From positions 62,001 through 126,000 of the forward strand of contig JAQGDQ010000038.1 in assembly GCA_030141605.1 (NCBI GenBank): 64,000 nucleotides of DNA, given 5' to 3'. Shown here piece after piece: positions 1-13,870 of the stretch. A program made the translations under genes and the position numbers. The DNA comes from Tubiluchus corallicola (lineage: Eukaryota; Priapulida; Priapulimorpha; Priapulimorphida; Tubiluchidae). Every line of letters begins with the position of its first letter. The first letter of the stretch is position 1. Under the pieces are notes generated by a model that worked only from the letters and a program-made list of their open reading frames with translations, was not told the DNA's origin and did not search any database.

Positions 1-1039
1 GTGGAAATGCGCGCACAATCCAAAGCACAGAGTTAATAGAAATCTGCGCAGTTCGTAAATAGCATTTTTCTAAATTGCAATAGTAAAGGGTGGTTGGGTG
101 CACAATGACAAAATTGCAAAGGTGTTATCAACCATTATGCGTGTAATACCTTTAGCAAATATGCCGACTCTTTCAACTTTTTCTTTGCTTATTATAAATC
201 GGGGTAATTCGTCATTCAGACTGAACAAAGATTGCCGCCATTGAGCGCTTTCATTTAAGCCGAAATTCTAACACTTTCGTGTGCGACCTTTAACTTTTTC
301 CGCCTTTGATATTTTCTGCTCCGCACCTGCCTTGAAAGTTTACAAAGAACAGGTAAAAAGAGTTAATCACCGAGAAGAAAGCGAAGTTGTAATGAAAAAT
401 ACGACTGTTAATCATTCGCAATTAATGAAGTAATTTCAGAAATTTTCAGAATTTTTGGGACGCAATCATGCAAGTCTTTGATGATGTCATTCACAGAAAA
501 CTGCAGCATGCACGTACACACTATTGTTGCAAAAATGCAAACTTTATGAGTTCTCAAAGGATTTAAGTCAAAGGAAGATAGTGCGAGCGAGATAACAAAG
601 CCAGGCTTTTGCGATAGCACATAACATTTTATTCATACTATTGGGCAAGTCGGTCCTTGGCCGGTATCCAGGCTCCACCACTCAAAAACGGGGCCTACTT
701 AACATACACAGTTATTTCAGAATAGGACCCACTAGTTCATTATTAATGAACAACAACGAACGACCCTTTTCCAGTATAGTGTGTACTGTGGCTGACATTT
801 CATGCATATTAAGAAGGCTACCGCTAATCCAATAGTTTCCTAAGTAGGCCTATACGGTATACCTGCTGCCATAATTGACATTTCGCTAGTTGTAGCACAA
901 CTAGAAGCAGTGCGCAGGTTATTTAAATGGGCACCCCTTTCGTCTTTGAAAGGTGGAGAACATGCCCCTCGTCAATCCCCGTTTTTTATTTTACTTATTT
1001 TTATTTACCACCGCTCGTTTAATAGACAACATTAGCACT

Positions 1040-1061
1040 AAATGCCATATAAATGCCATAT
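1040..1061. repeat. 11-bp exact tandem duplication
   Basis: AAATGCCATAT at 1040-1050 is repeated exactly at 1051-1061. Confidence 0.85.
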
Positions 1062-1153
1062 AAGCACTTACACTTACAACAATACAGGTAAAGACGCAAC
1101 ACACAAAACAACGAATAACCTCTAAGGTATATGTCTTGGCGTTGGCAGCCACT

Positions 1154-1200
1154 AGACTCGAACTTAAGACTCCGAAATCTAGACAACTTGGCCACCCATC
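1154..1200 (-). repeat. Degenerate tRNA-derived sequence (minus strand)
   Basis: Read on the minus strand: A box TGGCCAAGTTG (1194-1184), matching the consensus and resembling Ser/Leu tRNAs (TGGCCGAGTGG), and a B-box-like AGTTCGAGTCT (1164-1154; 9 of 11). The gap between boxes is about 15 nt shorter than in a tRNA, so it cannot fold as one. It is probably a SINE or tRNA relic. Confidence 0.35.
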
Positions 1201-4200
1201 CCAGGACAAAGTCCATGTCAGTCACCTCTCTATATTTTTTAAAAATGGGCCCCATCCGTCTCTCAAAGAAATGTTATAAAATCATCTGAAATCAACTAGT
1301 TCACTTCCTAGATTCTAGTTAACAAATACCCTGTTCGCTGTTCCAGTATTAACAAACACGCGAACCACATGCACTTGATTATTTAAACTTACATTAATGT
1401 GACAATAAAAAAGAATAAGAAATCTATAAAGCTGCGTTCGCGGGGTTAACTATCACGAACCGCCTATAAAACGTTATCCCGAGCAGGTAGAGACTACGCT
1501 TTACTAGCAGGGCATGACCATAAACTCCTTTTACTGCAGAGTTACGGCTTGAGCTAAAAGTGTTCCAATTACCGTGTATGAGTAGACACGCGCACTTGTT
1601 ATACGAACAATAATCAGCATAAAATGTGCGTTACAGAGACAACGGTTAAACAAGTCATATACAGAGCTACCATATCCATGTGACAAGATAAACATTTTAC
1701 AGAAAAAAAAATCAATGCTTTTACATATCAAAAACCCAATGTATTTTTTTATAACTGCTCATTAAATAAGGACATTTGACAATCCCATTTGACCTTATAA
1801 TTAACACCAAGCAGCATGTTTATCGCGCAATGCATCTAAAGCAGGTCCTGTAACTTCTATTTCTTATTGATTTCTTCTCAGAACCCATTTTATTAGATTA
1901 TGCATCCTCAAATTCAAAGTCTCAAAGTCAAATTAAAAGTCAAGGTTTAAGCACAGAAAGTAAACAGAAGTTGAATGAGGGCAGTTTGAATGTGGTCAAT
2001 CAAATAAAAAATCTAGTGAGTCCAACAACTGGCATCATTAAAGCACACACTCTGTTATGTACAAACCTGGGCATAACACTGTAATGTAAGAAATAGATAT
2101 ATAAAAATGTCACTGTCAAACCATTTCTGGAGATATGGGCAGCACTTGCGGTGAATACTGTTCCTTATAGTCACAGATATATGCCTGATATTGACTTTCA
2201 ACGTTTTTCCAGTCTCTAGAGTCACAAAATTTTTTATGCATCAAGTTAGCATAAAGCTAATTTCTTTAGAGTAATTAATCTGTGGGTTGCCTTCATTATC
2301 ACAACTGGCACAATAACAACAGAATATTTTTTAGTGTCAAAGATTTTAGTTTCTGTAAATTACCAATACCAGAAATGAGTAACTGGAAAATTTATTGCTT
2401 GTCCCTATCATTGCCTTAGTAGCTGCCTCAAAAGAAATCTTCGTGCCCTATGTACTGCATCCAGTTATTTAAGTTACTACTATGAAGATAATATTAGCCA
2501 TGCATAAAACAAAATTAAAATTTGAGCAATATCTACATTGTGACACTGACACTGAATTATTATATTTTTCCATTTTCTTAGCCTGAAGTTTAAGTTGCTG
2601 TGGGCTGAATTTTCCAATTTATTAATAAAGTATACTGTTATAGTTGTTGTTCTAGATCAAGTTAGACATTATCAGCTGTACCTGAGAAAACAGATGTACA
2701 GCTAGGACGAAAAACAGCCTTTTATATTAGTGTAATCATTGTTAATTTAAATTACCTTGGTTGGATTGCTTTATTAATTTGCAAAATATTTTTTTCGTTT
2801 TTTTTATCAATTTCAGTTGTGTCTCTGAAATAAAAGCTTAAAAGGTGCAAATATGCCTTTACTCAGAATTATCGAAATTCCAAATTTACGTCATTTAAGA
2901 AAACGAGTATCGCCCAGTTGATGATTGTTCTAGGCTTCACTCATGATAATCACTTTGTAAATGATCCAAATTTGAATTCCTGCTTAACACTAAAGAAAAC
3001 CAATGCTGAACATCTGCTACTCGCTTTGTCTTAAATGAGGTAAATTGGAATTTCACTAAATATGAAAGAAAGGCACATTTACATCTTAACAGCTTAAATT
3101 TCAAAGACCCAAATAAAATTGATGAAAAATTCAAAAACATTTTGCAAATCAAGAAAACAAAAATACCTCTATAAACTAGGGTATCTCTATAACTATCTAC
3201 AAGTCAGTTTATAGAGCAATTAATAGGAAAGGCTGTTTTTCATTCTAGCTCTGCAGCATTTTTTTTCAACCACAACACACAACATCATGACTGCTGAATT
3301 AGTGTAAATCATTTCTAGTAAAAGCAAAATGCAAACGACTATGCTTTATAAGGCACTACATAGTTACGACTTTATCAAAATGAGATTCACACGTTTTTTC
3401 TATTAAAACAGATGCATTCACTGCAAAAATGATACAAGATACGATTACATTCCTTAGACAATGAAATTTTCTGTTAACATGTAGAAGTAACGTAATAAAC
3501 CAGAAAGTTCCAAATTAAGAAGAACTAAATAAATAAAAATAAATTAAAATAAAAAACTGAACACATTATTTAAGCAGAAAACTAAATGTAATAATAATTG
3601 GGAGATTTTAATATACATTTGGTTTTTAAACATTACTAATTAAAAGTTGTAGTTCTAATATAGATCATGGAAACATGCCAGCAAAAATAGTAGCTGTATT
3701 ACTACAAAAAAGTGAAAATATGTAATTTTGTGTTAAGTATTTACTGGAATTTACAATAGAATATCGAAATTTAAACGTTTATAAGTCACTGGTTCAGTTA
3801 TGTTTGTACCTACAAGTAACCTGAAAGTTATTTTTCAAATAAGCAAGTTTTGGGCAAGTAGAACATCTGAATATTACTGAAACCTTTGCAAAACACCTGA
3901 ATTCAATCACACATAAAATACTTCCAAATCCTAAACTCACTCAACATGCATAAAATAACTTTCCGAGAAACTGCTATGTACTTATAATGCACACTAACAC
4001 AAGACTTTGACAATTCAGCTCACAAAGGAAACACAGCACTTTTGCTTTGAAAGAGAAAATGAAAGAAAAAGCCTTTATCTGAAACGAAAAGTTTGTTCCA
4101 ATAGAACGGTTTCCAGCCAGTGTTGTCATTTTCATAAGCTTAGGACCCCCTGAGATGACTTAATCAGTACCTTTACCATTCGCACAGACAAAAACGGCCC

Positions 4201-4440
4201 GGAAAGCTCCATCTGCAAAAAAGAAAATTCATTTATTTCCCAATCCTGATATAATTCTGCCACATTACCCACGTGAATTCTATTGACTATGCAAAAAGGA
4301 ATCGGTTCCGACAAATGAAAATTCGCGAAAGTCAATCTTGAATTTCACATAAGCTTAAGAAAATAATTCCGGTAGTTAATCCTCTAAAAAGCAACTGAAT
4401 TCATGCAAAGCCACACACAAAGAACAAGTAAAAAGGAATT

Positions 4441-4680
4441 GTAAGAATAATTGTGCATACGTTACCCGTGCTGCTCGCTAGCCACACGTCAAGATGGCGA
4501 TATTTTCTAAATATGACGTTTTCTGAAGCTGAGCTGAAACATCACCCAATCAGCTTTGGGTGCGCGTGCGGATGGCAGAATCGCTTATTAATACATAAAA
4601 GACAGCCTACTCGTATCCCGCTCGCCTTCAAGGTACCTAAAGTAGTCTTAAACACCACCTATCCATTGTAATTTAACAAT
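4441..4680. promoter_or_regulatory. Promoter-like GC-richer segment
   Basis: It contains AAGATGGCG at 4491-4499 (YY1-like), a CCAAT motif near 4534 and GCGCGTGCGGATGG. On the minus strand a possible donor (G|GTAACG near 4458) faces a strong acceptor CTTTTTTGCAG ending at 4213, followed by an ATG frame of 26 codons starting MELSGPFLSVRM. This could be the first part of a minus-strand gene, but no downstream exon is recognised. Confidence 0.25.
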
Positions 4681-7600
4681 TAGGGTACAGAAAAAAATCC
4701 TTCCCTACAGCAATATGAGCGTTAAATTTCCCTGATTATCCAAACCTCATTATTTGACCAAAACTACCCTAAATAACCATTATGTTCATAACTGTAAAAT
4801 CAACGCGTGGCTAAAATGCTTAAAATTTTCCCTTTGTGAATAGATTCCTACTCCCAAACATTACCAAGCAATATAGCGTGTGATTTGCAAGACCACTAAG
4901 AGAATTTCTCACATTGAACAAAAGAAAGGTATTATGGCCAGAAACTCCATTATTGAACTGACAAGCTCAACCTGATGGTCGCACAAGTTTAGCGTCTGAA
5001 TTAAAACTCAACGTTTGTTAACAATTCCCTGCCCAGCAGGCTTTATGTTCTGTTTATCAAACGTCCTGATTGATAAGATATGCAAGGACTGCCCTGAGGA
5101 AAAGACTAGGAATCAGAAACTAAAATCAGTTGACCACATCTCAACATCTTTTTGTATGAAGTTAAAATAAGCAACAAAATGTGCTTACAAGAGGAAGTAA
5201 TGAAGTGTGGATTCAAGTAAGCAAAAATTGATCCACACAAAAAATATCATGATACTGATTTATTTAATAAACATAAAATACATATAATATACATAAAAAT
5301 GTGCAATATCACAGGCCAAAATAATTACAAACTACAATAAAAGTGCTGATTTTACTTAATTCTGCTGAAGCAGCACATATAATAACAGAAAAATTTCCTG
5401 ATTTCTACAAACTTGTGCTTCTATTTGTTTACTAAAATCAACTTTTTATAAGCTCACTGCTTATCACAAAAAATGGTGACATTAAACGTGAATACAGGAT
5501 CACTTTAATTACAATTCAAAAATACTACAGTAAAAAATTTAAAATTGATTAAAATAACCTTTGCTGCATATGAAAATTATTTTATGATATGTCAGCAGTA
5601 AAACAGGTATGGAGAAAAGCATTTAGTAATATAAATACTTCTTGCTGATAATATCACTAACCATTTATAAAAATAAATATTTAAAGTGCAAACAAAAGCA
5701 TACAAGTTTACACTTTTTAATGATATATGGGTTTAACTATGATTAATTAAATATATTAAATATTTAAACATATAAACATGAAAACTAACAACAAAAAGGT
5801 ATATTCTTAGAAAGAGCTTTATGGTCTTGTAAAATACCCAATTTTCTGCTTATTGAAGTGGCAACGTATTATTCATGATAATTATCATTTAATATCATTC
5901 AGTAGCAGCAATCTCACTGCTACACTTAAGATGAAATGAACTTAAGATGTTACACAAGAAAACCTGATAATGCAATAAACTACAAAATTTTCATGTAAAA
6001 ATCCACAATTCCACTTATGTGTAGTTAAGAGCTTCAAAGACAACAGACAACAAGTGACCATCTATCTCGTCTTCCATTGGGGACAGACATAACTACATCA
6101 ACAAGCAATCTTGTAACTGTCCTCAAAATGTTATAGAATAATGTTTTGCCTAGCAGGCATCCTTTGCTGATTGTAAGTGAATCAACTCTGTTTCCAGTGG
6201 CTTCCACTCTGACCATAACTGGCATAACTTAATCAGGCAAGTCCCTCTGTAAGCTGCTAACTAACCAGAGGTTACTGAACAGAGCTAAAGTGCTGGACCC
6301 GTGACACATGTCAAATTTGATCTGCTAAAGAAATTTAGTGTATTATTTAACTACATTGTGGTTTAGATTGGATCGTATTATCTGACAACAGGCAGTGTCC
6401 AACGTAACATTTTGTTATAAACATTTATGTAATGTAATAGATGTCCGTGCAACTTGAAGTATGAGCCCAGGTGGCCTAATTCCTTTGCCCAAATGACCAT
6501 TTCTTTAAGCGTGACACAGTCTTGACCTAAGGTAAATAAAAATTCTAAAATTAATTAAACATTGTCATTGTAATATTTCAGATTGCAGCCAAACATTCAT
6601 GTAACTATGCTGTACAAGATATTACAGATATAATCTAAGTCTAAGAGATCTAAGACTAGCATCCACAATATTCCTAGCACAGTACCAAAAATTCCAATAA
6701 GGTTTATCTAAACAATAGCTTACGAACAGCTGATAAAAAACTGGCCTGGTAGTGGGCAAAACATCATTAAATACTGCAAACAAATGCTGCATAGCTAACC
6801 ATTTACTGTGTAATACAACACCACATCACCTCCATATTATTAATGACAGAAGCCAAGCAATTCTTTTCTCGTCAGCGGCTAACCAATCCCTGGCATCAGA
6901 TATAGGGGTTGAAGGGAAACCAAGCGGGCATATCTGGAACAACCAATGAATATTGCATCAACCTGATTTCTCTTTCACACCAGCATTAGTTTAGTTCCTA
7001 AATGGAATGAAAGAAGACAAGCTATTATTGGATTGGTCTGGGACAAACTAGAGCGTAATAATAGGTCTACATGGGATGATGCACAAATCTCACCTTCTAT
7101 ACATAATAAACAACTTTACTTGATTGCATACTGCTACCTGAAAAAACATCAAGACAAGCAAAATAAATAAAAAGTATAATTATTTAATGCTAAAAAATAA
7201 AAGCACAAAGCCACATGTTAATTATCATGATTTAATCTTCATTTTTTAATTCTGTAAAAATTATGTAGATGCAAATAGAAAGATGCATAACTGCTAACAC
7301 TAACTGCTATTTTTAGCCACGTTACAGCTAGATTCTGTAAAAACGTGATTTTAGCTAATAAGGAATGCTTTTCTAACAAAAAGTATAGTATAATAAAGAA
7401 CGAATATTAGCACCTGAAATTTAAAGTGCCCTTATTATTATGTATATAGGATAATTAAAAAGCAATTTTATCTACAAAAATTGCTAAGGATACTTTATCT
7501 CACAGCAAAGATGTGGGTTAGTGGCAGAATAATATCCAGGTATAGAATGCTAATGGTTCAGTGTAGCATAAAACGATACCTAGCTAATAATTTAGGTTTC

Positions 7601-8116
7601 GGTTGGATCACATTGTGCGTAATAGCATGAGCGTGCTCTCAGAACTGATATAATGCACATTAACCAACCAAGAGCACTAGGCTTATATGATCAAGCAAAA
7701 CGAATTAACACAACACTCACCTGACAGACTAACTTTGATGCCTTCCCAACACAAAAACTCTCGGTTGTATAGAAATGAAAAGACCGCTTGAAACAACCGC
7801 GTGAATAAACCAGCACGCACGCACATCAGGTAAAAGTTATTAAGATAAAGATGATAATAAAGCGATGAAATTAAAAGTGATTAAATTATTCCACGATTTC
7901 GAATGATTTTAACTTTATAATAACATATATGTAATTCAATGTTTTGCACGTCATCACTAGATCATGTTTATTGTTTGAAACCTTGAGTATAAACAAAATT
8001 TTAATAATATAGTAAAATTTTAGTAATATAAAGAAATCTATGTACAATATTTCCCTAAATTTTTTGTCAGTATGTAGCCTATCAGCCTATCTAGTAGGAT
8101 ATAACAAAACTACTTA

Positions 8117-8146
8117 AGTTTACTAGCTTAGAAAAGCTAGTAAACT
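8117..8146. repeat. Perfect 13-bp hairpin with AGAA loop
   Basis: AGTTTACTAGCTT (8117-8129) and its exact reverse complement (8134-8146) flank a 4-nt loop. It is isolated in AT-rich DNA, with no T-run or gene next to it that would make it a terminator. Confidence 0.85.
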
Positions 8147-10229
8147 GCAGAAATAAACTACTGGCAGATGAGTTGTAAAAACAGAATAAGGATACTAAAA
8201 ATCATAAAAAAGAGAAGAAATGAGTAAAAATTATCCAGAACTCACTGAAAACAAATTGTAAGTAAATAACGGATCAAAAACTGTACGTTGGACCAAAACT
8301 TAAACCTCAATTTATCTCCACACAACATCGTTATGTTGCAATAATATGGTAATGAACAAATTCGTACCATGAAAAATCAGAGAGTATTTTCACATTCATC
8401 TGCTGCAGGTTTCTATAGTTACCAAACGATATAGCAGACAGACATTCAACACATTTGCAGATTTTTTTTCTGAAAATAGCCAGTGCTTATACAGAGTCAC
8501 AGAAACTATGACCAAAGACAATTATAATCTTTAAACGGTCACTAATGGCTGCGAAGTGTTAGTTTACTTTACAAAATATTATAAAGTTTTTTAACCCTAA
8601 CATTACATTTAACTCAGAGTATTAAGTTCAAAATGGATTATTTTCTCAGTATTTACTCAGCATCGAACAATATATACGCAAGAATTTTATTCCGAGTCAC
8701 TTGGACACTTGTAAAATATTAAATATACAAAAAGAAGCACAAGGCGGATTTTCAAACCATTTTTATTTTTTAATATGCAGGTTTGGGTGAATGAAATGTT
8801 TTTATTCGTCAACAATGAGCCGTCGTAAGTGAACCAGCAAATATATAATATAACTGTGGCCCGCTTCCATGTGAGGCAAAGAGTGGACCTTTGAACTATG
8901 GAGTTACCCCTTCTTATTATTAAATTGAATTAAATTTGAGTTAATGTAAAAATAAACACGTATAAAAATACGTATTAAAAGACTGATACTACGCAAATAT
9001 ACAACCAGAGAAGCAACTCTTTGCATCAATAATTAATCCGACGAAAATGAGTATAGAGGGTCGTTGGTCATAAAATTTGCATGTCGTGCGCCAATTCATC
9101 ATAAATCTGTAACCAGTAAATCAGTGGACTGAGAAAAAACTAGCAAATTTTCAACCGTAATCCATACTTGCGCTAAATGACGTCATATTCACATCAAATT
9201 TAAATATTCGTCTACTCATGACATCATACAAATAATTGCGGAAAATTGCTGCTGAGTGCGTGGAAATGCGGATTCAAACATTTGTTATGTGATATTCATT
9301 AACACTATGCGTGCCCACATGCGCGAATTACGAATTTATACACAATGCAGCGTTGCAGCTGATCTTCCATTATCCTCTTTCATACATTACAGAAAAGTCA
9401 AACTAGTGGAAAATAGGATGATACGTGCGTGGAAAGCAGGTGAAATACGTGTTTAGTAATTATCTCTAGCTTAATCAGACAAGAATACAAATACTGACAT
9501 TATCCCCTGCACGTAAGTGCACGTATCAAATCTGAAATTACCTATTATTTATCTGTGCACCGTGTATATCTTATAGTAAAAGCTTAAACCAAATAAATGA
9601 AACACCGAACAACAATTTAGTACAAAAGAAACCTTGAATATTTAATAAGTACCTAATCAGGCGTAGCGGTAACACAGTGATCGGAGATTAATGCCTGCGT
9701 TGTTTACAGATAGAAAAAGATCAGCAAATTAATATGATTTTGCGCACTAGATTTACATAGCCAACCAGAAAAGTTAAACACTGCTCGACTTAATGAGAAA
9801 AGATGGATAGGTGTCTGCCAAGAAAATAGCTTAACTCTTTGCGTTTTCACTGATGCACCAACCCACCTTCAGCTATTAACCACGCTAAAGAGAATGATCA
9901 TACATCCAAATGTTGCTGACACAGCTTTGCCAGTTAATGCAGTATCTTATCTTAGACAACCATCAACAATAAACACAACTACTATATTATTTATCAAACT
10001 GGACATAGCCATAGGATAGAAATGTGAAACAGTTAGGCAGAGTAAAGTTTTACCAGACAACATTTGCTATAACCACTACACACTATACAGTTCCATATGA
10101 TCACGACAGGTCTGGACTTAATCATGCAGTAACCAATCAAACTTTTCAAGTGTTACGCTGCATGGAGTAGATTGGTTTCTAAGCTTTAAGAATGAGCTTA
10201 AGACCTGCCATTATCAAAAGGGCTGTGCA

Positions 10230-10275
10230 TGTGGCAGTCTAGAGATTCCCGTTTCAAATCCAGGCTATTTTACCT
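10230..10275 (+). repeat. Possible tRNA-derived fragment
   Basis: TGGCAGTCTAGAGATTCC is followed by GTTTCAAATCCAGG, a B box with one mismatch (10 of 11). The GTCTAGA-ATT-GTTYRA-TCYAG pattern resembles the minus-strand element at 1.15-1.2 kb, so the two may be copies of one family. No complete cloverleaf can be drawn. Confidence 0.25.
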
Positions 10276-10374
10276 TTCATTCCTTTCAGGCAAGCTTGGT
10301 TTTAAAAAGCAATAATTGTGAATTCATTCATTACATCATTAACAAACAGTCTTAGTTATAAGAGTAAGACTTAA

Positions 10375-10417
10375 TTGGTTGGTTGGTTGGTTGGTTGGTT
10401 GGTTAGTTAGTTAGTTA
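10375..10417. repeat. Microsatellite (TTGG)n followed by (AGTT)n
   Basis: Seven or more exact TTGG units (10375-10404) pass into three AGTT units, a one-base variant of the same tetranucleotide. Confidence 0.95.
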
Positions 10418-13329
10418 AGTAAGTTAGCGATAAGACAGATTATATATGATTAAGTAGGTTCCCCATTGGATGAAGGATGTAGAGTTACATGCAGCCTGTC
10501 GAACTGCATAAAAATTGACAGTGAAGAGGCGATTATATGAAGGTTATTGTCCGAAGTTTTTGAAGCTAGTTTGTATCTCTTAACTTGTCGGTATATCACT
10601 AATTCACATTGTAATATGCAGAGCATCTAAATGCAAACTGGGGATGATGTAGTGAAAATTTTTCATTAAACGCGGCGCAAGAACAAACCATTTGTAACCC
10701 GTGGCATTTTCTCACTTTCTCGCTTATATAGTAACCCCAGCAGAATCGACTTTAAACCGAATTAATCTTCCAAAGTAATTCAATTGACGTCAGCCATGCA
10801 GTCGCCTTACTAGAGTTACATAGAATCACCTCGCAAGCCCAAGTTGGATTCGTTTAGTGTTAATTTTATTGCAGAGTCGGACAAACGTACGTAAACGGTA
10901 GAAGAAATACAGGGAGCAACTTGGGTGGGTGCGTGCGCCTACAATGGCCCAGCCGGGACATGGTTCGCTCCTTATTAACCGAGCAAAGACCAAATTAAGG
11001 GTTTGTTAAGGAAGAGAGGTTAGAGGTGAGGGATTAAAGAAGAAACGATAGCTACTTTCTAACTGTGGAGGGTTTGTGTGCAGTTGGAATGCTGGATAGA
11101 GACTGTTTTTGACAAAGAATGAGCAATAATGACTGACTAAATGACCAATAAATAAGGCAGTGCAAATAAAAAGCGAATAGAGGTAATTAAAAACGCAATT
11201 TAATTAAGGGTTCTGTTATAATACGGTCATAATAAGCAGCTTGTATTCAGTGAAATTAAACCAGTATATAAGGTATTCTTTTGTAAAAAGATACCTACAG
11301 AATTATACGCTTACACACATTACTCCCATTTTATATATAATTAAAATTTTAGTTGTATCGTTTATCGTATGTATAATGTACATTATATCTAGATATACAG
11401 GTATTATACAGGATAGTACATATAACTCTCACAACTCTCCTCTCACAACACTTACAATCACCAAAGGTATGAATATTCAGCAAATACATTTTAGTTGAAT
11501 AAACGCCGTTTAATCCGCTTAATAATTAACAATTTAATACTTGGCGAGTAAGCTATAATTTACGACATTAACTCGGCAAGAGCTGGCCAACCCCTTTGAC
11601 AATTACTGCACTTTTTCCCACACAAACGCCTTAAGTAAGAAGCAGTTTAATTTCTTGCAAAAAAAATGAAATTTCCACAGCTGTTCGCAGGAGTTTTACC
11701 AATTTCATTATATGTATTCATAAAAGAGAAATTCACGGGCTTATTATGAGGCGATATTAGAAAGCATATGACAATGCTGGCACATATACGCATCCCAGCG
11801 AGAAAATTATAGGGGCACCTTGTGAAGACTTCCGCTCAAAAAATATCCTGCAACTCTTCGAGTGAGAGATTTGATTTTTGTTCAGAACAACATGCGAGTA
11901 CTGGAACGATATAACAGCGAGAAGTTTATTTATAATATCATTATGATGTATATATCATATATATATGCATATGTATAATATATAGGTCTGCAATTTACAT
12001 ATTATAATCAGGTGTATGTACAATGCACATCCAAGCGAAACTTGCGTACAAATGAACCTCTTTTTGATTTGTGTGTGTTTAATGCAAGTACACAGGTTTT
12101 AAAAATGGTGTAGGAACAGTATAGTCAGTTCAATAGATATATATATATACTTAGTTTAAACAAACCTATATACGCTGAGCCATACACTAAATAGTAAATA
12201 CTGTAACGTACATGTAGGTTACCAAATCGCAAAATAAATAGTTCTATATGGTTTATCATGATAGACAAAGATGGTATGGTATGATGCCCGTACTACCGCA
12301 TATGCAGGCGTGCATGTGTTAAAACACTCTGAACCTCACACTTCTTGAGACAGAACAAATGTTTAAATCATCTATAATAGCTTCCAACATTATCAAAAAT
12401 ATAAAATATACAATTAAGATATGCATATAAAATATAACGTAAAAGTAACGGCTTGCATATATTTTTACTGCAGTAATAATTTTATGTAACTAACTCACTG
12501 AATTATACAGAAAAGCTCGTTTATAGCAGACTTATACTCTATAGAGAAATCAACACTTATATTAAGCCTGTACACGGTCAAGCATTACACATTCGACATC
12601 ATTTAATAAATCCCTCATTCACTCATAACTAACAGCAGCTGGTGTGCGAAAATTGTGTAATTTTCCCGAATTTTTCTCGAGTGCCGTAACCATTTATGAC
12701 AAAAATTACTTCTTTGGGCGAAAAATATTGGATTAGCACAAGTGGGATTACGCAGCACTCGAGTTATTGGGTTACGAAATAGGGAGAAAAGAGACTGGTA
12801 CTTTGGCTTAATGGTACTGCCTGACCCATTGAGGGAGGAACGCCTCAGAGTTGATCCCGAATGAAATCTGTACGAATACCACAAAAAGTCATAACAGTTT
12901 TCTGAATTAAATTATCGCTCCTTGACAGAAATTGAATTTCATTTTCGCGTCAAAGTTGCTTTATGAGTAAAATTATTTCACAGAGGATACAGAATAAAGG
13001 AATTCCAATGACAGCATGGAGACCGGAAATGAAACTGGTGAGCAAGTTTTGGGTCATTTGTAACTCATATTGACGTTGATCCTTTGGTGTTTTTTAGCTA
13101 TAAATTGTATTTTATAGGGCACGACATTCCGATGACTGTGACAGGCTGACCAGACAACGCATATACAGGAGCAGGCAAAAAGGTTACCTGCTAAACATAT
13201 GTATGTATAAGTATACATATGACTTCTATATACAGGAAAGGCATATATGTTGTAATTTAAGAAATGTACGCAGAAGCAGAGCACTGTGCACAGAAATACA
13301 GTATATGCTTTAGTTGAATATGCTTAGCA

Positions 13330-13870
13330 TAATTGAAAAGAAATGCTTTTCCAATTATGCAAGGCTGTCGCGGCATCAATATTGTAATACCGAGGTTTTT
13401 TAACAGAAATGTAGAACCATATTCCCATCTCTTTCTAAAAGAAGCTAAACCTATTCAAACTGATGAACAAAATCATTTATCTCTAGCCAACAATATAAAA
13501 AACAGCCTGCGGGACAGCCGGCTCAGCATCTAGGGCAACTGGCAGGCATCTCTCGCACATGTGCAAAAAACGCTCCAACCGTGTAATTACAGGACATGGG
13601 TACAAAACACGCGCTGGAGCTGTTAGATAATAAATTACAACACGGGACCCTAGTTACAGCGCCCACGCTTTGGCGTTCTTTATGCGTTCTACCTTTTAGG
13701 TCCAAACAACGCAACATCTCACCGCTGTTACTCGCTATAAAAATCGTCAGTGATTATAAGCTCATAAAAAAATCAATGTCCAACAACAGCTCGCTCCGCG
13801 CAACACGTACCGAAATAAGACGCTATTTGTGATTAGGTAAGCCTGCTGATGACGTCATCGCATGGCTGCC
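13330..13870. other. CpG-richer stretch ending in a CRE palindrome
   Basis: Between 13500 and 13870 CpG dinucleotides are frequent and several unrelated frames stay open for 60-80 codons. It ends with GATGACGTCATC (13848-13859), a 12-bp palindrome centred on a perfect CRE. No protein family is recognised. It is a candidate regulatory element. Confidence 0.35.

Larger units (their letters stand above)
1..4440. other. Non-coding AT-rich DNA
   Basis: No recognisable gene. It contains the degenerate tRNA-like sequence at 1.15-1.2 kb and a 7-bp palindrome at 735-751 (GTTCATT-ATT-AATGAAC). All open frames are short and without similarity. Confidence 0.6.
4681..13329. other. Non-coding AT-rich DNA
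   Basis: Apart from the hairpin at 8.1 kb, the TTGG array at 10.4 kb, two CRE palindromes (9178-9185 and 10785-10792) and a 14-nt palindrome at 5875-5888 (ATGATAATTATCAT), I see no gene or RNA. Confidence 0.6.

Noticed and set aside
13330-13870. Possible CRISPR-like or operon-like structure
   Set aside because: No regularly spaced repeats; the window is spliced animal DNA where such systems are not expected.
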